Shown here: piece after piece, positions 6,315 to 12,663 of the stretch
Layout of the letters: each line of letters opens with the position of its first letter
How positions within the stretch are numbered: position 1 is the stretch's first letter
Source: Pirellulales bacterium
GTDB lineage: Bacteria > Planctomycetota > Planctomycetia > Pirellulales > Thermoguttaceae
Reading direction: 5' to 3'
Length of the DNA: 13,262 bases
NCBI GenBank assembly: GCA_030642635.1
Contig: DAOWNK010000065.1
Span: 1-13,262 of the forward strand
Made by a program: the position numbers and the translations under genes
The notes under the pieces: model-generated
The model's input: the letters and a program-made list of their open reading frames with translations, nothing else
What the model was told of the DNA's origin: nothing
The model's database searches: none

Positions 6315-7496
6315 ATGAAAACCATCAATGTAGCCCTGATCGGGCAGGGGTTTATGGGGCGGACGCACTCGAACGCATGGGGACAGGTGGCCAAGTTCTT
6401 CGATCCGCCGCTTACGCCCGTCATGCACACCGTATTCGGGCAAGAGGCCGAGAATCCACAGGCGTTTGCCGACAACTGGGGTTGGCAAAACATATCGACC
6501 GACTGGCAGTCGTTGGTCGCCTCGCCCGAGATCGGTCTGGTTGATATCGTCACGCCGAACTTCATGCATGCACCGCCTGCGAAGGCGGCCATCGCGGCCG
6601 GGAAACCGGTCTCGTGCGAGAAACCTATCGCCGGCAGCCTGGACGACGCACGCGAGATGGCCCAGGCGGCCAAGGCAGCCGGCGTTAAGACGTTCGTCTG
6701 GTACAACTATCGCCGCTGCCCGGCCGTCGCACTGGCACGACAGTTGGTCGCCGACGGGAAGCTGGGCGATATCCGCCACGTTCGGGCGACGTATCTGCAA
6801 GACTGGGCCGACGAGTCGGTGCCGCTGGCATGGCGGTTCGACAAAAATCTTGCCGGCTCCGGTGCACACGGCGACCTGAACGCGCACATCGTCGATATGA
6901 CACAGTTCGTCACCGGTCAGACGATCACCGAGATCGCCGGCGCGATTGCCGAGACGTTCATCAAGCAGCGCAAGCTGATGACCGGTACGGTCTCCGGCGG
7001 GATTGTCGCCGGGCTGGAAAGCTCCGGGGATATGGGCGATGTAACGGTAGACGACACCGTGTTGTTCCTTGCCCGATTCTCAGGCGGTGCGGTCGCAAGT
7101 TTCGAGGCCGCCCGGCAGGCCACCGGCAACCAGAACCGAAACGCATTCGAGATAAACGGTACGAAGGGATCGCTGAAGTTCCAATTCGAGCGGATGAACG
7201 AGTTGGAGTATTACGACGCCACGCTGACGCGAGCGGTGCAGGGCTGGACCACGATCATGTGCACCCACGGCGGCGACCACCCGTACGTGGCCAACTGGTG
7301 GCCCGACGCACACCTGATCGGCTACGAGCACGGCTTTGTCAACGAGGCGTACGATATACTTCGCGTGCTCGGCGGCCTGGAGCCGGTCGTGCCGTTGCCC
7401 AACTTCGAGGACGCATACCAAACGCAGCGCGTGTTGGAGGCGGTGATGATCTCGGCCGAGGAACGTCGGCCGGTTAAGTTGGACGAGGTGAAATAG
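6315..7496 (+). CDS. Gfo/Idh/MocA family NAD(P)-dependent oxidoreductase
   Basis: The 393-residue protein has an N-terminal Rossmann fold with VALIGQGFMGRTHSNAW (6-22), the EKP signature CEKPIAG (101-107), and a C-terminal substrate domain including GSGAHGDLNAHIVDM (181-195), where D187 and H191 match the usual catalytic positions. The family oxidises or isomerises sugars, inositols and related polyols; the substrate cannot be told from sequence. There is no twin-arginine signal, unlike many planctomycete paralogues, so this one should be cytoplasmic. The start is backed by AGGAG seven bases upstream and the promoter at 6250. It is probably monocistronic, ended by the hairpin at 7554-7590. 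Confidence 0.93.
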   Translation: MKTINVALIGQGFMGRTHSNAWGQVAKFFDPPLTPVMHTVFGQEAENPQAFADNWGWQNISTDWQSLVASPEIGLVDIVTPNFMHAPPAKAAIAAGKPVSCEKPIAGSLDDAREMAQAAKAAGVKTFVWYNYRRCPAVALARQLVADGKLGDIRHVRATYLQDWADESVPLAWRFDKNLAGSGAHGDLNAHIVDMTQFVTGQTITEIAGAIAETFIKQRKLMTGTVSGGIVAGLESSGDMGDVTVDDTVLFLARFSGGAVASFEAARQATGNQNRNAFEINGTKGSLKFQFERMNELEYYDATLTRAVQGWTTIMCTHGGDHPYVANWWPDAHLIGYEHGFVNEAYDILRVLGGLEPVVPLPNFEDAYQTQRVLEAVMISAEERRPVKLDEVK

Positions 7497-7553
7497 TTGA
7501 CGCCGGTTGCGATTGTCCCCATTACGACCGGCACATTTTCGTCGCGTGACGAC

Positions 7554-7590
7554 GGGCGCCGTCGGTAGAAGGATTCTGCCGGCGGCGCCC
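7554..7590 (+). terminator. Strong hairpin terminator after the oxidoreductase gene
   Basis: Seventeen-position arms (7554-7570 and 7574-7590) surround a GGA loop. Two positions are G-U pairs in the plus-strand transcript but A-C mismatches in the minus-strand transcript, so it acts best for the plus-strand gene. There is no long U tract after it. It also separates the convergent peptidase gene. Confidence 0.65.
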
Positions 7591-7603
7591 ATGCTTTATG
7601 TGC

Positions 7604-8287
7604 TCAATCCCGACCACCACCGGTGAAACGGCTGATCAGGTACAGCAATGTAAGTATTGCCTGCAAGGTGGCGGCCACGTAAGTCCAGGCGGCGGCGTTC
7701 AAGACCTTGTTCACGTAGACCATCTCGTCGCGGCCGACGATCCCCAGATCGACCAACTGTGCCTTCGCCCTGGCACTGGCGTTGAACTCGACCGGCAGGT
7801 TGACCAACTGGAAGAAGACGACGCAGCCGAACAGCCCGATGCCGGCATAGATCAGGATCGGGTTCAAGTTGAGTACGGTGCCGAGGATGATCATGACAAT
7901 GCCGGCGTTGCTGCCGAACCCTGCCGCCGGGACGGCCGCATTGCGGATCACCAGTGGTGCGTACTCGTGTGCGTCCTGGATGGCATGTCCGGCTTCGTGC
8001 GCGGCGATGCCCACTGCGGCCAGCGACCGGGTTTGGTATACCTCCGGGCTAAGCCGCAACACTTTCTGCCGCGAGTCGTAGTGATCGCTTAAGTGGCCGG
8101 GCACCTGCTCGACTTCGACGCCTTGCAGTCCGGCCGAGTCGAGTATGTGTCTGGCGGCCGCCGCGCCGCTAAGCGGCGCCGCCAGCCGCTGTGCAGTTGC
8201 GTAGGTTGCTTTGATGCGCATCTGCGCCCATAGTCCCAGCAGAAAAGCCGGGGCGATATACAGGAAATACATCGGGTCGAAAAACAT
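7604..8287 (-). CDS. Membrane zinc metallopeptidase, YugP type
   Basis: The 227-residue protein matches the YugP-like neutral zinc peptidase family (Zn_peptidase_2). It has an N-terminal hydrophobic segment (about 6-22), then VEQVPGHLSDHYDSRQKVLRLSPEVY (59-84), the zinc site AAHEAGHAIQDA (95-106) with H97, E98 and H101, and LPVEFNASARA with E167 as likely third ligand. Further hydrophobic segments lie at about 118-140, 145-163 and 197-220. The physiological substrate of the family is not established. GGAG five bases before the ATG supports the start. The gene is alone between the hairpin at 7554-7590 and the inverted repeat at 8337-8418. Confidence 0.92.
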   Translation of the reverse strand: MFFDPMYFLYIAPAFLLGLWAQMRIKATYATAQRLAAPLSGAAAARHILDSAGLQGVEVEQVPGHLSDHYDSRQKVLRLSPEVYQTRSLAAVGIAAHEAGHAIQDAHEYAPLVIRNAAVPAAGFGSNAGIVMIILGTVLNLNPILIYAGIGLFGCVVFFQLVNLPVEFNASARAKAQLVDLGIVGRDEMVYVNKVLNAAAWTYVAATLQAILTLLYLISRFTGGGRD

Positions 8288-8336
8288 AGTTGCTCCAATC
8301 GTATGGCTTTCCAGTTTTTTCGCTTATTTCATAGCC

Positions 8337-8418
8337 CTGGCCGGTAGGCCCGGGACGCCCTGCCAACCAAGTAACGTTGCATCTTGGCAATTCGTAACGT
8401 CCCGGGCCTACCGGCCAG
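8337..8418. repeat. Long perfect inverted repeat (21-bp arms) with nested hairpin
   Basis: The arms 8337-8357 and 8398-8418 are perfect reverse complements rich in GGCC/CCGGG motifs. The 40-base loop contains a second pairing, TGCCAA (8361-8366) with TTGGCA (8384-8389). Pairing continues outside the arms (ATAGC at 8331-8335 and GCTAT at 8420-8424) after one mismatch. It lies between the histidine kinase stop and the peptidase start, and could end the kinase transcript or be a palindromic mobile element. Confidence 0.75.
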
Positions 8419-8473
8419 AGCTATAAATGTTGGATTTACGCGAGCCACACCCATTTTCCTACCACAAACCGAC

Positions 8474-9322
8474 CTACGATACAAGATCGCCTTTTGGTTC
8501 GGAATGGGAAGACAGCGAGCTGTGCAGCGGTAGCGGATGCCCATGGCAGTGACCGTCCGGTTCGAGTTTCCACCGGCGGCCTTCTCCGTCGAGTTTGGAA
8601 ATGATCGGCAGCGCGACGACCAGCGTGGTCCCGTTGCGACAGTCTGGATCGACGTAGACGGAGCCATCGTAGTAATCGACGATTTTCTTGACGATCGCCA
8701 GCCCCATGCCCGACCCCTCGGCGCCGGCCGTTGGGAGCCTTCGGCCGGGGAGGAAGATTTCGCGGTGTCGTCGCGGGTCGATTCCCGGCCCGTTGTCGCG
8801 GACCTCGAATGCGACGGCCGGCAGCGTTTGCGACGGCGATGGTGCTATGGTGATCTGCGGCCTGTGTCGGTCGCAGCCGTGGTAGACGGCGTTTCGGACC
8901 AGGTTGGTAACGACCTGTTTCAGTCGGTTTTCATTGCACCAAACGACCGGCAGCGGCCGTTCGACGATAACCTCGATGCTGCGGCGTCCCAACAGGTCGC
9001 GCTGCTCGAACAGCACGGCATCGACGACCTTCGCCACGTCCACCCGCCCGGGCTCCATATCGACGTCGCCGGTCCGCGCCAGGCGGATCAGGTCGTCTAG
9101 GAATCGTCTCGACTCGTTCAGACACGCCTCGACGTGTACAATTCGTGAGTGGACCCCGACGTGCGCCCGAGCCGTGTACGAAAACCCCACATGTGTGTCC
9201 CGGCCCAGCGATTTTTTCAACTGTGCGAAGGAGTTCTCCAGCAACATGAAGTTGGCGCTCATGTCGTGCGACAGAGCACGGACGAGATAATCGAACTGTT
9301 CGCGAGTGTCGTTGACTTCCAT
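8474..9322 (-). CDS. Soluble sensor histidine kinase
   Basis: The 282-residue protein has a dimerisation helix with the phospho-acceptor motif LSHDM (H19), then an ATP-binding domain: N box NENRLKQVVTNLVRNAVYHG (130-149), G1 box DNGPGID (176-182), G2 box GSGMGLAIV (203-211), and the ending NGTTLVVALP (230-239). It has no transmembrane segment and no sensor domain, so the input must come through a partner or an upstream protein. Residues from about 245 on form a polar tail rich in His, Ser and Pro, outside the kinase fold, possibly extended from former intergenic sequence. No response regulator is in the window. The upstream ribosome site is weak; the same frame is open to about 9403 but offers no ATG or GTG. 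Confidence 0.9.
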   Translation of the reverse strand: MEVNDTREQFDYLVRALSHDMSANFMLLENSFAQLKKSLGRDTHVGFSYTARAHVGVHSRIVHVEACLNESRRFLDDLIRLARTGDVDMEPGRVDVAKVVDAVLFEQRDLLGRRSIEVIVERPLPVVWCNENRLKQVVTNLVRNAVYHGCDRHRPQITIAPSPSQTLPAVAFEVRDNGPGIDPRRHREIFLPGRRLPTAGAEGSGMGLAIVKKIVDYYDGSVYVDPDCRNGTTLVVALPIISKLDGEGRRWKLEPDGHCHGHPLPLHSSLSSHSEPKGDLVS

Positions 9323-9477
9323 GGCGCTTGCCCGCTTTAGTTTGTGGCGTGAAACGTGGTGTTGCAGAACTAGTGTACCACGCAGAAGGTCGCCTGGGGC
9401 GGATTATCGCGGTCGGTGGGCGTGAAGATTGCCGGTTTGACGATGCGATGGACGCACAGCCCGCAAAATCGGTGCAA

Positions 9478-9560
9478 CCATAAAGCCGCGACCGGTGGTC
9501 GCGCCAATGCCGCTTGCGGTTTCGCAATGTGGTGCGCGACCACCGGTCGCGGCTTTATGG
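9478..9560. repeat. Perfect 27-bp inverted repeat overlapping a stop codon
   Basis: The arms 9478-9504 and 9534-9560 are perfect reverse complements. Each arm also contains its own palindrome (CGCGACC/GGTCGCG around GGT), so four-way folding is possible. The 29-base loop holds GCCGCTTGCGG plus TTTCGCAA (9509-9527), a motif repeated at 4657 and 10934. The right arm contains the stop codon (9557-9555) and last Pro codon of the minus-strand gene upstream, so the element both ends that gene and probably terminates its transcript. Confidence 0.8.
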
Positions 9561-10106
9561 GTGCTTTTTCGGTTTCATCTCGATCTTCCACGGCCAGGTC
9601 AACGGCAACCGGCGTCCCAGCTCTGGCGCCTCGGCGAACACGCCGAAGTTCTGCCCGACGTGGCCTGTGACCACCCAAATTTTCTTGTCGTGACGCACTG
9701 TTGTCACAACACCACCGGAGGGGGTCGAGAGGAGTTGGACCTGCGGCGCGCCGTCGGCATCGAGCGTTTCGACCACCCCGGCCCGGCCGGTCTGGTCGGA
9801 GCCGGCCGCGACTATCGTCTTGCCGTCCCGGGAGCACACCTCCAGCCGTCCGCCTCGCTCCGGTATTACACCCATCCGTACGGCATCGGTCCCGTCCGGC
9901 CCGGCGACCGTCATTACTCGACACGTCACCTGACCGGCCTCAAGCAAAGCGACCTTTTCCAGACCGACCTCCAAGCGGTTGCAACGCACCAGGTCGGCCT
10001 CCAGGTCGCGGGCCGACAGTCGCGGCGGTACGACCTTGTCGCGCATGGCAATGCCGAGGGTCAGAAAAAGCAGGGGATAGATAATCCAACGTTCGTGGGT
10101 AGTCAT
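9555..10106 (-). CDS. Membrane-anchored planctomycete-type hypothetical protein
   Basis: The chosen start is the ATG at 10106, preceded by AAAGGA, giving 183 residues; an upstream ATG at 10349 only adds low-complexity sequence from a purine/pyrimidine tract. The N-terminus MTTHERWIIYPLLFLTLGIAMRDKVVPP has one transmembrane helix (about 8-22). The rest has hydrophilic, beta-rich segments such as VCSRDGKTIVAAGSDQTGRAGVVETLDADGAPQVQLLST and VVTTVRHDKKIWVVTGH. It resembles small planctomycete proteins that carry an N-terminal anchor and repeated beta strands, without known function. It ends in a lysine-rich tail (MKPKKHP) whose last codon and stop lie in an inverted repeat arm. Confidence 0.72.
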   Translation of the reverse strand: MTTHERWIIYPLLFLTLGIAMRDKVVPPRLSARDLEADLVRCNRLEVGLEKVALLEAGQVTCRVMTVAGPDGTDAVRMGVIPERGGRLEVCSRDGKTIVAAGSDQTGRAGVVETLDADGAPQVQLLSTPSGGVVTTVRHDKKIWVVTGHVGQNFGVFAEAPELGRRLPLTWPWKIEMKPKKHP

Positions 10107-10158
10107 GGCGTCGTCCTTTCGGGAAAGGAAGTAGTTCAAACAGTAGATTCTTGCAGGT

Positions 10159-10397
10159 GAAGGCGGAAGGGGGAAGGGGGAAGAGAAATCCCGTTTAGCC
10201 GCCGAGCTTGCTCGGCGCGTGTGAGAAGAGGGAAAAGGGAAAAGTGAGGAGAGAAGAGAGATTGTGCCACGGCTGTGCCAGCCGTGCTGTTCCGTGGATA
10301 AGGTGGCCGTCATAACACGGCCGACACGGCCGTGGCACTTTTCCCTCACTCCTCACTCTTCTCTCTTCCCTCCTCTTCTCTTCCCCCTTCCGCCTTC
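10159..10397. repeat. Homopurine/homopyrimidine inverted repeat
   Basis: Almost pure purine runs at 10159-10189 and 10221-10262 face almost pure pyrimidine runs at 10339-10400. The outermost 18 bases (10159-10176 and 10380-10397) are exact reverse complements. The middle carries a 23-position inverted repeat (10264-10286 and 10316-10338, three mismatches) and palindromic repeat copy B (10192-10217). Such tracts can form hairpins or triplexes. It lies between the HTH gene and the hypothetical gene at 9555, and the HTH gene's stop codon and last codons fall inside the pyrimidine run. Confidence 0.7.
10192..10217 (+). repeat. CGTTTAGC-type palindromic repeat, copy B
   Basis: CGTTTAGCC followed by the hairpin CGCCGAGC-TT-GCTCGGCG (10200-10217). 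It closely matches copy A at 3308-3333 (CGTTTAGCCGCCG shared). It interrupts the purine tract upstream of the gene starting at 10106. Confidence 0.6.
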
Positions 10398-10661
10398 CCT
10401 TTTCATCGCCCGAATGCGACACGCCAGGCACGGCATCAGGACCATCGCACCGCACTCCGGACACCGTCGAACCGGGCCGGTCGGTGCAAAATCGTCGTGC
10501 GGCCTCTGCCGACACCGCACGGTATAATCGTGTCGCTTGCCACAGGCAATGGCACTTACCGTTCCGCGACTGACCCCCAGTTGATTGGCGATCTTCCGCT
10601 GCGAAAGGTTCCCTTCAGCCAGCAGATTGCGAATGTCATTCACCATGTATACCGAAATCAT
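10353..10661 (-). CDS. Helix-turn-helix regulator with C-terminal zinc knuckles
   Basis: The 102-residue protein starts with a helix-turn-helix (LSQRKIANQLGVSRGTVSAIACGKR, 19-43) of the kind found in site-specific DNA-binding proteins and transposon resolvases. A short linker leads to a zinc motif C67-x2-C70-x7-C78-x2-C81. The last 15 or so residues (EGGRGKRRGGKREE) are encoded in a pyrimidine-rich intergenic tract and may be a recent extension. GGAGGAG lies about five bases before the ATG. The start overlaps the stop of the acidic-protein gene (ATGA), so the two are translationally coupled. A DNA-binding regulator is likely; its targets are not known, but its own upstream direct repeats are candidates. 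Confidence 0.82.
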   Translation of the reverse strand: MISVYMVNDIRNLLAEGNLSQRKIANQLGVSRGTVSAIACGKRHDYTVRCRQRPHDDFAPTGPVRRCPECGAMVLMPCLACRIRAMKREGGRGKRRGGKREE

Positions 10662-10831
10662 TCGATCTCCTCCTTTTCTAACTCGCCCCAGAAATCGCCG
10701 CGTTCCGGCTCCGGCTCGATGGTTTCTTCGTTGAGCACGAAGACCTCCAGCAGATCGTCCGGCACCGGCTCAAGCTCGGAATCCCCCCGCCAGAGGCACT
10801 CGGCCCAAAGTCTTGTGCTTTCTGCGATCAT
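10658..10831 (-). CDS. Small acidic protein coupled to the HTH gene
   Basis: The 57-residue product begins MIAESTRLWAECLW and is strongly acidic (19 Asp/Glu against 4 Arg/Lys), ending in FWGELEKEEIE. I do not recognise the family. GGGAGG before the ATG at 10831 supports this start; a longer in-frame version from 10960 adds a Cys-rich stretch across the promoter region and is unlikely. Its stop overlaps the HTH start by ATGA. The pairing of an acidic protein with a basic DNA-binding protein suggests they may interact, but that is inference. Confidence 0.68.
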   Translation of the reverse strand: MIAESTRLWAECLWRGDSELEPVPDDLLEVFVLNEETIEPEPERGDFWGELEKEEIE

Positions 10832-10849
10832 CGCAACCTCCCTGGTTTT

Positions 10850-10898
10850 GTATGAACGCATGTACACTAGCACAAAACATACATAAACGCAAGCACAA
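10850..10898 (-). promoter_or_regulatory. Direct repeats upstream of the acidic/HTH pair
   Basis: On the minus strand, TTGTGCT occurs twice, 23 bases apart (plus-strand AGCACAA at 10892-10898 and 10869-10875), within two 17-base units that match at 13 positions. The downstream copy, TTGTGC, with TACAAA 17 bases later, could be a promoter. TGTATG and CATACA form an inverted pair around the second unit. This layout suits an operator for autoregulation by the HTH protein. Confidence 0.4.
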
Positions 10899-10933
10899 TT
10901 TTGGACAGAAATGTCCTGTTTGTGAAAAGAAGG

Positions 10934-10952
10934 GCCGCTTGCGGCTTCGCAA
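10934..10952 (+). repeat. GCCGCTTGCGG palindromic motif
   Basis: GCCGCTTGCGGCTTCGCAA is nearly identical to 9509-9527 and to 4657-4675. It includes a small perfect hairpin (GCCGC-TT-GCGGC). This copy lies between the cobalamin adenosyltransferase stop and the acidic-protein gene. Confidence 0.55.
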
Positions 10953-10956
10953 CACG

Positions 10957-10984
10957 ACAACTGATAGCTGACAACTGAAAGCTG
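10957..10984. repeat. Tandem 14-base repeat
   Basis: ACAACTGATAGCTG (10957-10970) is followed directly by ACAACTGAAAGCTG (10971-10984), differing at one base. It lies just after the stop of the adenosyltransferase gene. No function is apparent. Confidence 0.6.
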
Positions 10985-10990
10985 TCTGCT

Positions 10991-11506
10991 TTACTGCTCG
11001 ATCCCGGTTCGGGCCGTTACGCCGTTGGCGTAGTAGTGCTTGATCTCGCGCATCTCGGTTACCAGATCGGCACGATCGATCACGCGCGGGTCGGCACCGC
11101 GGCCGGTGATTACCAACTCGACACCCTTGGGCCGGGAGTCGATCAGATCAAGCAGTTCCTCGACGGGAAACAGTTTCAACATCGTCGCCACATTGGCCTC
11201 GTCAAGGATCACCATCGGATACTCGCCCGAGGTGACGGCCTCCCGGCACTCGGCCAGCCCACGCTCGGCGCAGTCGATGTCTTTTGTGTCCGGCTTTTCG
11301 TAGATAAAGCATTGCCGGCCGTATTGCCGGATGGTGATAAGATCGGCGAACCGTTCCAGCGCGGCCAGCTCGCTGTACATCATGCCCTTGGCGAACTGTG
11401 CGATAAAGACCTTCCATCCGGCCCCGGCTGCGCGCAAGGCAAGCCCCAAGGCCGCGGTGGTTTTGCCTTTTCCGTCACCGGTGTAGACGTGAACGTAGCC
11501 GGGCAT
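10991..11506 (-). CDS. cobO: Cob(I)yrinic acid a,c-diamide adenosyltransferase (CobO/BtuR)
   Basis: The enzyme transfers the adenosyl group of ATP to reduced cobalt in corrinoids, forming adenosylcobalamin or its precursor. The 171-residue protein has the family P-loop VYTGDGKGKTTAALGLALRAAG (7-28), VFIAQFAKG (33-41), VILDEAN (99-105), ELVITGRGADP (130-140) and the closing EMREIKHYYANGVTARTGIEQ (151-171). The ATG at 11506 is preferred: GAGG lies nine bases before it, while an upstream in-frame ATG at 11515 directly follows that GAGG. No cobalamin riboswitch or other cobalamin genes are visible. A palindromic repeat (copy D) sits in the leader, 14 bases before the start. Confidence 0.93.
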   Translation of the reverse strand: MPGYVHVYTGDGKGKTTAALGLALRAAGAGWKVFIAQFAKGMMYSELAALERFADLITIRQYGRQCFIYEKPDTKDIDCAERGLAECREAVTSGEYPMVILDEANVATMLKLFPVEELLDLIDSRPKGVELVITGRGADPRVIDRADLVTEMREIKHYYANGVTARTGIEQ

Positions 11507-11520
11507 GATGTGCATCCTCA

Positions 11521-11547
11521 GGCCGCCGTACCGGCGGCCGCTAAACG
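11521..11547 (-). repeat. CGTTTAGC-type palindromic repeat, copy D
   Basis: On the minus strand it starts with CGTTTAGC and forms a perfect hairpin GGCCGCCG-GTA-CGGCGGCC (11521-11539). It shares its start and the CCGGTACGGCG core with copy C at the thiS break. It lies directly upstream of the cobO start. Confidence 0.6.
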
Positions 11548-11607
11548 ATTTTGGTTCATACAACCAAACGCCCCGGAACTGCGGTCCCGGGGGTAAACAA
11601 ACATGTA

Positions 11608-11641
11608 CACCGCATGCTCCGATCCGTCGGAGCATGCGGTG
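11608..11641 (-). terminator. Hairpin terminator of the PEP-CTERM gene
   Basis: Perfect 15-base arms (11608-11622 and 11627-11641) around TCCG. On the minus strand the stem is followed by a partly T-rich run (TGTTTGTTT). An alternative outer pairing, GTACACCG with CGGTGTAC, overlaps it. It lies about 60 bases after the stop of the DUF4465/PEP-CTERM gene. Confidence 0.65.
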
Positions 11642-11703
11642 CACAGCGGTGTACCGATTCAATTATGGTCAAAAATCCTCCATGACGCAATCGGTCAATT
11701 GGG

Positions 11704-12540
11704 TTACGCGTTACGGCGGCGTCGCCACCACCACAGCAGCGCCAACGTTCCGGAGAGAGCCAGCGCAACGGTCGACGGCTCGGGTATCGACGCAACGTCC
11801 ACACACAAGCCGTCCATTGCGAAGTAGGCCGGGGTGTTCATGCCCCAAGCACCTGTGTCTGACGAGTCAAGCTCAAACTCAAGGGTCTTGACCTCGCCGA
11901 GAATCGACAGATTGATCCATTCCCACTGGTCGACGATGTAGTCCAGCGAGTTATCGTTGTATTGATAGTCGGCCAGATAGAAATCCACAGCGTTGGTGAC
12001 AGCGCCGCCGGTGTCCTTGCCGGTAATGGTTAGTAAGAACCAATCCTTGTCGTTGCCACTACCGCCGCCGAACTTCTTGGCGAAGGCGTCACCGTTGAGC
12101 ATCGAGTCATAGGCATATGCGTTATTGGTGAAATAGGCGCCGCAAACCCGACCGGGCGTGGGAAGCATGATTGTCGGCGGGTCTGCCCAGCCTACATAAG
12201 CCACGCCGTAGTTGGACGAACCGCCCTCTCCGCCGCCGACTGGGACGTTCGCATAGGCCGTGTATTGGCCGGCTGTACCAGTCGAGGTTATGTCGGTCTT
12301 GTTGGAATACGACCAACCGTCCCAACTACCCCACGTAGCGTTGTAGTTGTTGTTGAAACCAACTCCTTGGCTTGTTGTGAACCCACCGGAACCGTCGGAA
12401 CCGTTCCAATAGCTCTCTGACGCCAGCGTTAGGTCCTCGAAATCAATAGTAGTTTTTGCCCGGGCAATGCTTGGCAATGCCAACATACCGACGGCCAGCA
12501 CGGCGATCGGCGTCCACCACTTCATTATGGTGCATCGCAT
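11704..12540 (-). CDS. DUF4465 surface protein with PEP-CTERM sorting signal
   Basis: The 278-residue protein has an N-terminal signal peptide (hydrophobic about 8-22, cleavage likely after ARA near 28). The DUF4465 domain starts with TTIDFEDLTLASESYWNGSDG (30-50) and continues through FNNNYNATWGSWDGWSYSN (62-80) to LGEVKTLEFELDSSDTGAWGMNTPAYFAMD (about 215-244). The C-terminus is a typical PEP-CTERM signal: IPEPSTVALA, a hydrophobic helix and a basic end (WWWRRRRNA), recognised by exosortase for surface sorting. No exosortase is in the window. The start at 12540 is backed by GAGAGGAG six bases upstream. It is one of the two surface-protein-like genes at the right edge. Confidence 0.92.
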   Translation of the reverse strand: MRCTIMKWWTPIAVLAVGMLALPSIARAKTTIDFEDLTLASESYWNGSDGSGGFTTSQGVGFNNNYNATWGSWDGWSYSNKTDITSTGTAGQYTAYANVPVGGGEGGSSNYGVAYVGWADPPTIMLPTPGRVCGAYFTNNAYAYDSMLNGDAFAKKFGGGSGNDKDWFLLTITGKDTGGAVTNAVDFYLADYQYNDNSLDYIVDQWEWINLSILGEVKTLEFELDSSDTGAWGMNTPAYFAMDGLCVDVASIPEPSTVALALSGTLALLWWWRRRRNA

Positions 12541-12590
12541 AAAAAACTCCTCTCAAAAAAGTGAAACAGAAACATAAAACACATCGTTTA

Positions 12591-12614
12591 TTAAAAACGC
12601 GATTAACTCGCGGT
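12591..12614 (-). terminator. Rho-independent terminator after the DUF1559 gene
   Basis: On the minus strand, CGCGA-GTTAA-TCGCG is followed by TTTTTAAT. It lies 50 bases after the DUF1559 stop. The same stretch also contains TTGACC and TAATAA spaced 18 bases apart, which could be a promoter for the downstream PEP-CTERM gene, so terminator and promoter may overlap. Confidence 0.6.
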
Positions 12615-12663
12615 CAACTAGATATCCTCCGTGTTATCAGTGGCTCCGTGGTGAATTTCATTG

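Noticed and set aside
6222..7477. Long frames antisense to and in other frames of the oxidoreductase gene
   Set aside because: The oxidoreductase has all family motifs, a promoter and a ribosome site; the other frames are composition shadows.
9370..9477. Open minus-strand stretch ending in PPQATFCVVH
   Set aside because: It might be a gene relic, but it has no start of its own outside the palindrome and no recognisable family, so it is not called as a gene.
10107..10349. N-terminal extension of the gene at 9555 up to an ATG at 10349
   Set aside because: The added part is low-complexity translation of the purine/pyrimidine tract, and a ribosome site precedes the ATG at 10106.
11507..11703. 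Cobalamin riboswitch before cobO
   Set aside because: The region holds two simple hairpins and no B12-box-like sequence; it is also the 3' end of the neighbouring gene.
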